7,901 bases of DNA. Source: an uncultured Haemophilus sp. Lineage in GTDB: Bacteria; Pseudomonadota; Gammaproteobacteria; Enterobacterales; Pasteurellaceae. The DNA lies in contig NZ_CALJRX010000105.1 of assembly GCF_937976265.1 (NCBI RefSeq), positions 1-7,901 of the forward strand, written 5' to 3'. Both the position numbers and the translations under genes were made by a program. The notes below the pieces were generated by a model. The model saw nothing but the letters and a program-made list of their open reading frames with translations. It did not search any database and was not told the origin of the DNA. How positions within the stretch are numbered: position 1 is the first letter of the stretch; each line of letters starts with the position of its first letter. Shown piece by piece: positions 6,483-7,901 of this stretch.

Positions 6483-6927
6483 TTTAACCTGTCCTATTAC
6501 TGATATTTCACCATTAATCCCTCATAGTGGGGAAATGGTCATGCTAGATAAAATCACTGAATTTGGCGAAGATTATTTAATCGCGGAGATGACCGTAAAG
6601 CCAGACTGTCTGCTCTTAAAAGACGGTAAATTGGCTACTTATATGGGTGCTGAAATCTTAGCTCAAGGCGTAGCAGCGTGGGCGGGATGTAAATGCGTAA
6701 AAGCGGGTCAACCTATTGGATTAGGCTATTGGATCGGCTCAAGAAAACTGACATTACATCGCCAAGATATTTCCGTAGGAAGTTTATTACAAATTCAAAT
6801 TAAACGTTCTATTGAAGATGCAACGGGATTTGGTGTTTTTGACTGTACGTTAATTGATCTTTCTAACCAGCAACCTTTAGTGGAAGGTGCATTAAACGTT
6901 TTCAGACCACAAGTATCACAGGAATAA
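6475..6927 (+). CDS. apeP: ApeP-family hotdog dehydratase subunit
   Basis: This 150-residue single hotdog domain is related to FabZ/FabA dehydratases. LIPHSGEMVMLDKI (residues 14-27) matches the FabZ LLPHRYPFLLVDRV block. Glu60 in GAEILAQ corresponds to the catalytic Glu of FabZ. The catalytic His, found in FabZ as QGHFPG, is not visible: the equivalent stretch (45-58) reads CLLLKDGKLATYMG. This fits a subunit that works as a heterodimer with ApeI, which would supply the His. The pairing is known for APE systems, and the split of residues is my inference. The reaction is removal of water from 3-hydroxyacyl-ACP to make each conjugated double bond, in the cytoplasm. The start ATG lies within the end of apeO (ATGATTGA, eight-base overlap), so coupling is likely. 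The length is usual for this family. Confidence 0.85.
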   Translation: MIDLTCPITDISPLIPHSGEMVMLDKITEFGEDYLIAEMTVKPDCLLLKDGKLATYMGAEILAQGVAAWAGCKCVKAGQPIGLGYWIGSRKLTLHRQDISVGSLLQIQIKRSIEDATGFGVFDCTLIDLSNQQPLVEGALNVFRPQVSQE

Positions 6928-6930
6928 AAA

Positions 6931-7659
6931 ATGAGTGAAACCATTTTAGTTACAGGCTCAAGCCGAGGTATCGGTAAAGCCATCGCCTTACGTCTTGCAC
7001 AATCAGGTTTTGATATTGTGGTTCATTGCCGCAGTCGTATTGAAGAAGCTGAAGAGGTTGCACAATCAATTAGAGAATTAGGTCGTCAAGCTCGCGTATT
7101 ACAGTTTGATGTTAGTCATCGAAACGAAACAGCTGAAAAACTACTTGCGGATGTTGAATCTCATGGTGCTTATTATGGCGTTGTGCTCAATGCCGGATTA
7201 ACACGAGATAATGCATTCCCTGCGCTGACTGATGAAGATTGGGATGTTGTTTTACGCACGAATTTAGATGGATTTTATAATATTCTCCATCCTATTATGA
7301 TGCCAATGATCCGACGCCGTAAAGCAGGTCGAATCGTTTGTATTACATCTGTATCTGGACTAATTGGCAACCGAGGCCAAGTTAACTATAGCGCATCTAA
7401 GGCTGGTATTATCGGGGCAGCAAAAGCGCTCGCCGTCGAACTCGCTAAACGCAAAATCACGGTAAACTGTGTAGCTCCAGGTCTCATCGATACGGATATA
7501 TTAGATGAAAATCTTCCGATTGATGAAATTCTAAAAATGATTCCCGCAGCAAGAATGGGAAGCCCTGAAGAAGTCGCGCATGCCGTAGATTTTCTGATGG
7601 ATGAAAAAGCTGCTTATATTACTCGCCAAGTTATCGCTGTAAATGGCGGGCTTTGCTAA
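6931..7659 (+). CDS. apeQ: 3-oxoacyl-ACP reductase, FabG-like, ApeQ
   Basis: This 242-residue classical short-chain dehydrogenase has every FabG hallmark: cofactor loop TGSSRGIG (8-15), NAG (87-89), Asn111, catalytic Ser140, Tyr153 and Lys157 (YSASK), then VAPGLIDTDI and the C-terminal VNGG. It should reduce 3-oxoacyl-ACP to 3-hydroxyacyl-ACP with NADPH. Arg12 in the glycine loop favours NADPH. The product passes to the ApeI-ApeP dehydratase. It resembles the housekeeping FabG, but its place between apeP and a second ketosynthase marks it as the cluster's own reductase. The ribosome site AGGA (6920-6923) lies seven bases before the ATG, and the gap from apeP is three bases. The last codons contribute the left arm of an inverted repeat that spans the stop codon. 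Confidence 0.92.
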   Translation: MSETILVTGSSRGIGKAIALRLAQSGFDIVVHCRSRIEEAEEVAQSIRELGRQARVLQFDVSHRNETAEKLLADVESHGAYYGVVLNAGLTRDNAFPALTDEDWDVVLRTNLDGFYNILHPIMMPMIRRRKAGRIVCITSVSGLIGNRGQVNYSASKAGIIGAAKALAVELAKRKITVNCVAPGLIDTDILDENLPIDEILKMIPAARMGSPEEVAHAVDFLMDEKAAYITRQVIAVNGGLC

Positions 7660-7670
7660 ACCATTTACAG
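7637..7670 (+). repeat. Inverted repeat spanning the apeQ stop codon
   Basis: CTGTAAATGG (7637-7646) and CCATTTACAG (7661-7670) are perfect 10-base complements with a 14-base loop that contains the apeQ stop codon. The RNA could fold into a stem-loop. No run of T follows, so it is not a normal intrinsic terminator. It may protect the upstream message from 3' exonucleases or modulate transfer of ribosomes to apeR. Confidence 0.6.
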
Positions 7671-7689
7671 TACAAAAATATTTTGTACT
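7669..7689 (+). repeat. AT-rich inverted repeat in the apeQ-apeR gap
   Basis: AGTACAAAA (7669-7677) and TTTTGTACT (7681-7689) are perfect 9-base complements around a three-base ATA loop. It shares its first two bases with the right arm of the preceding stem, so full forms of the two structures compete by two base pairs. Near-dyad symmetry would also suit a dimeric DNA-binding protein. No known operator was recognised. Confidence 0.6.
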
Positions 7690-7719
7690 AATCTAATAAT
7701 AAATAATTGAGATAAAAAA

Positions 7720-7901
7720 ATGAAACGAGTTGTCATTACCGGTATTGGAGCTGTCACGGCCTTTGGAAAAACATGGAAAGACGTAAAAGCCGCCTTTCAA
7801 CGCAAACAAAATGCAGTTCAAGCTAAAACCGAATGGGCTGAACGTTATCCTGAGTTAGGTGCAAATCTCGGGGCAGAAATCCATGATTACACCCCTCCTG
7901 C
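7720..7901 (+). CDS. apeR: Beta-ketoacyl-ACP synthase, ApeR-like (3' partial)
   Basis: Sixty full codons are visible before the window ends. The opening MKRVVITGIGAVTAFG is the standard FabF-type N-terminal strand-and-loop, followed by a helix (WKDVKAAFQRKQNAV) and a segment like the FabF cap region. The catalytic Cys and both His residues lie beyond the edge, so activity cannot be judged. In APE clusters the last gene of the KS-DH-KR-KS set is apeR, a second FabF-like synthase complementing ApeO-ApeC. The symbol rests on this order. The start ATG is preceded by a weak ribosome site GAG (7709-7711), eight bases upstream. A 60-base gap with two inverted repeats separates it from apeQ, the largest gap in the operon. 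Confidence 0.85.
   Translation, partial: MKRVVITGIGAVTAFGKTWKDVKAAFQRKQNAVQAKTEWAERYPELGANLGAEIHDYTPP

Noticed and set aside
6931..7659. Housekeeping fabG of fatty acid synthesis
   Set aside because: The motifs alone cannot exclude it, but the housekeeping gene normally sits with fabD, acpP and fabF. Here the neighbours are an ApeP-type dehydratase and two cluster ketosynthases.

Overview
The window has two origins. Bases 1 to about 449 encode an internal piece of the replication primase DnaG that reads like a Neisseria protein, with fairly high GC (32 of 60 bases in 361-420). From about base 450 to the end the DNA is AT-richer (21 of 60 G or C in 541-600). It carries perfect copies of the Haemophilus-type DNA uptake signal (AAGTGCGGT or its complement) at 1804, 2462, 3083, 4743 and 6292. 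This larger part therefore comes from a Haemophilus or Aggregatibacter-like Pasteurellaceae; the species cannot be resolved by eye. The two parts meet inside one open reading frame, which looks like an assembly or amplification chimera between two oral or respiratory bacteria rather than a natural gene.

From 450 onward everything lies on the plus strand in one tightly packed operon, the distal part of an aryl polyene (APE) biosynthetic gene cluster. In order: an LpxL/HtrB-type acyltransferase domain whose front end is lost at the junction, a hotdog-fold thioesterase, a LolA-like periplasmic carrier, an MMPL/RND-type 12-helix exporter, a DUF3261 outer-membrane lipoprotein candidate, a ketosynthase (ApeO-like), an ApeP-family hotdog dehydratase, a FabG-like ketoreductase (ApeQ-like) and the first 60 codons of a second ketosynthase (ApeR-like). 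Most neighbours overlap or lie within 30 bases. The only larger gap is the 60 bases between apeQ and apeR, which hold two adjoining inverted repeats.

The genes form two working groups. The ketosynthases, reductase and dehydratase are the cytoplasmic, ACP-dependent enzymes that lengthen an aryl starter into a conjugated polyene. The acyltransferase, thioesterase, LolA-like protein, MMPL exporter and DUF3261 lipoprotein plausibly release the product, attach it to a lipid and carry it to the outer membrane. The parts expected elsewhere in such clusters (ACPs, aryl-ACP ligase, ApeI dehydratase, chain-length factor ApeC, glycosyltransferase, tyrosine ammonia-lyase, methyltransferase) are not in this window. 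No promoter, RNA gene, insertion sequence, CRISPR array or convincing intrinsic terminator was seen.
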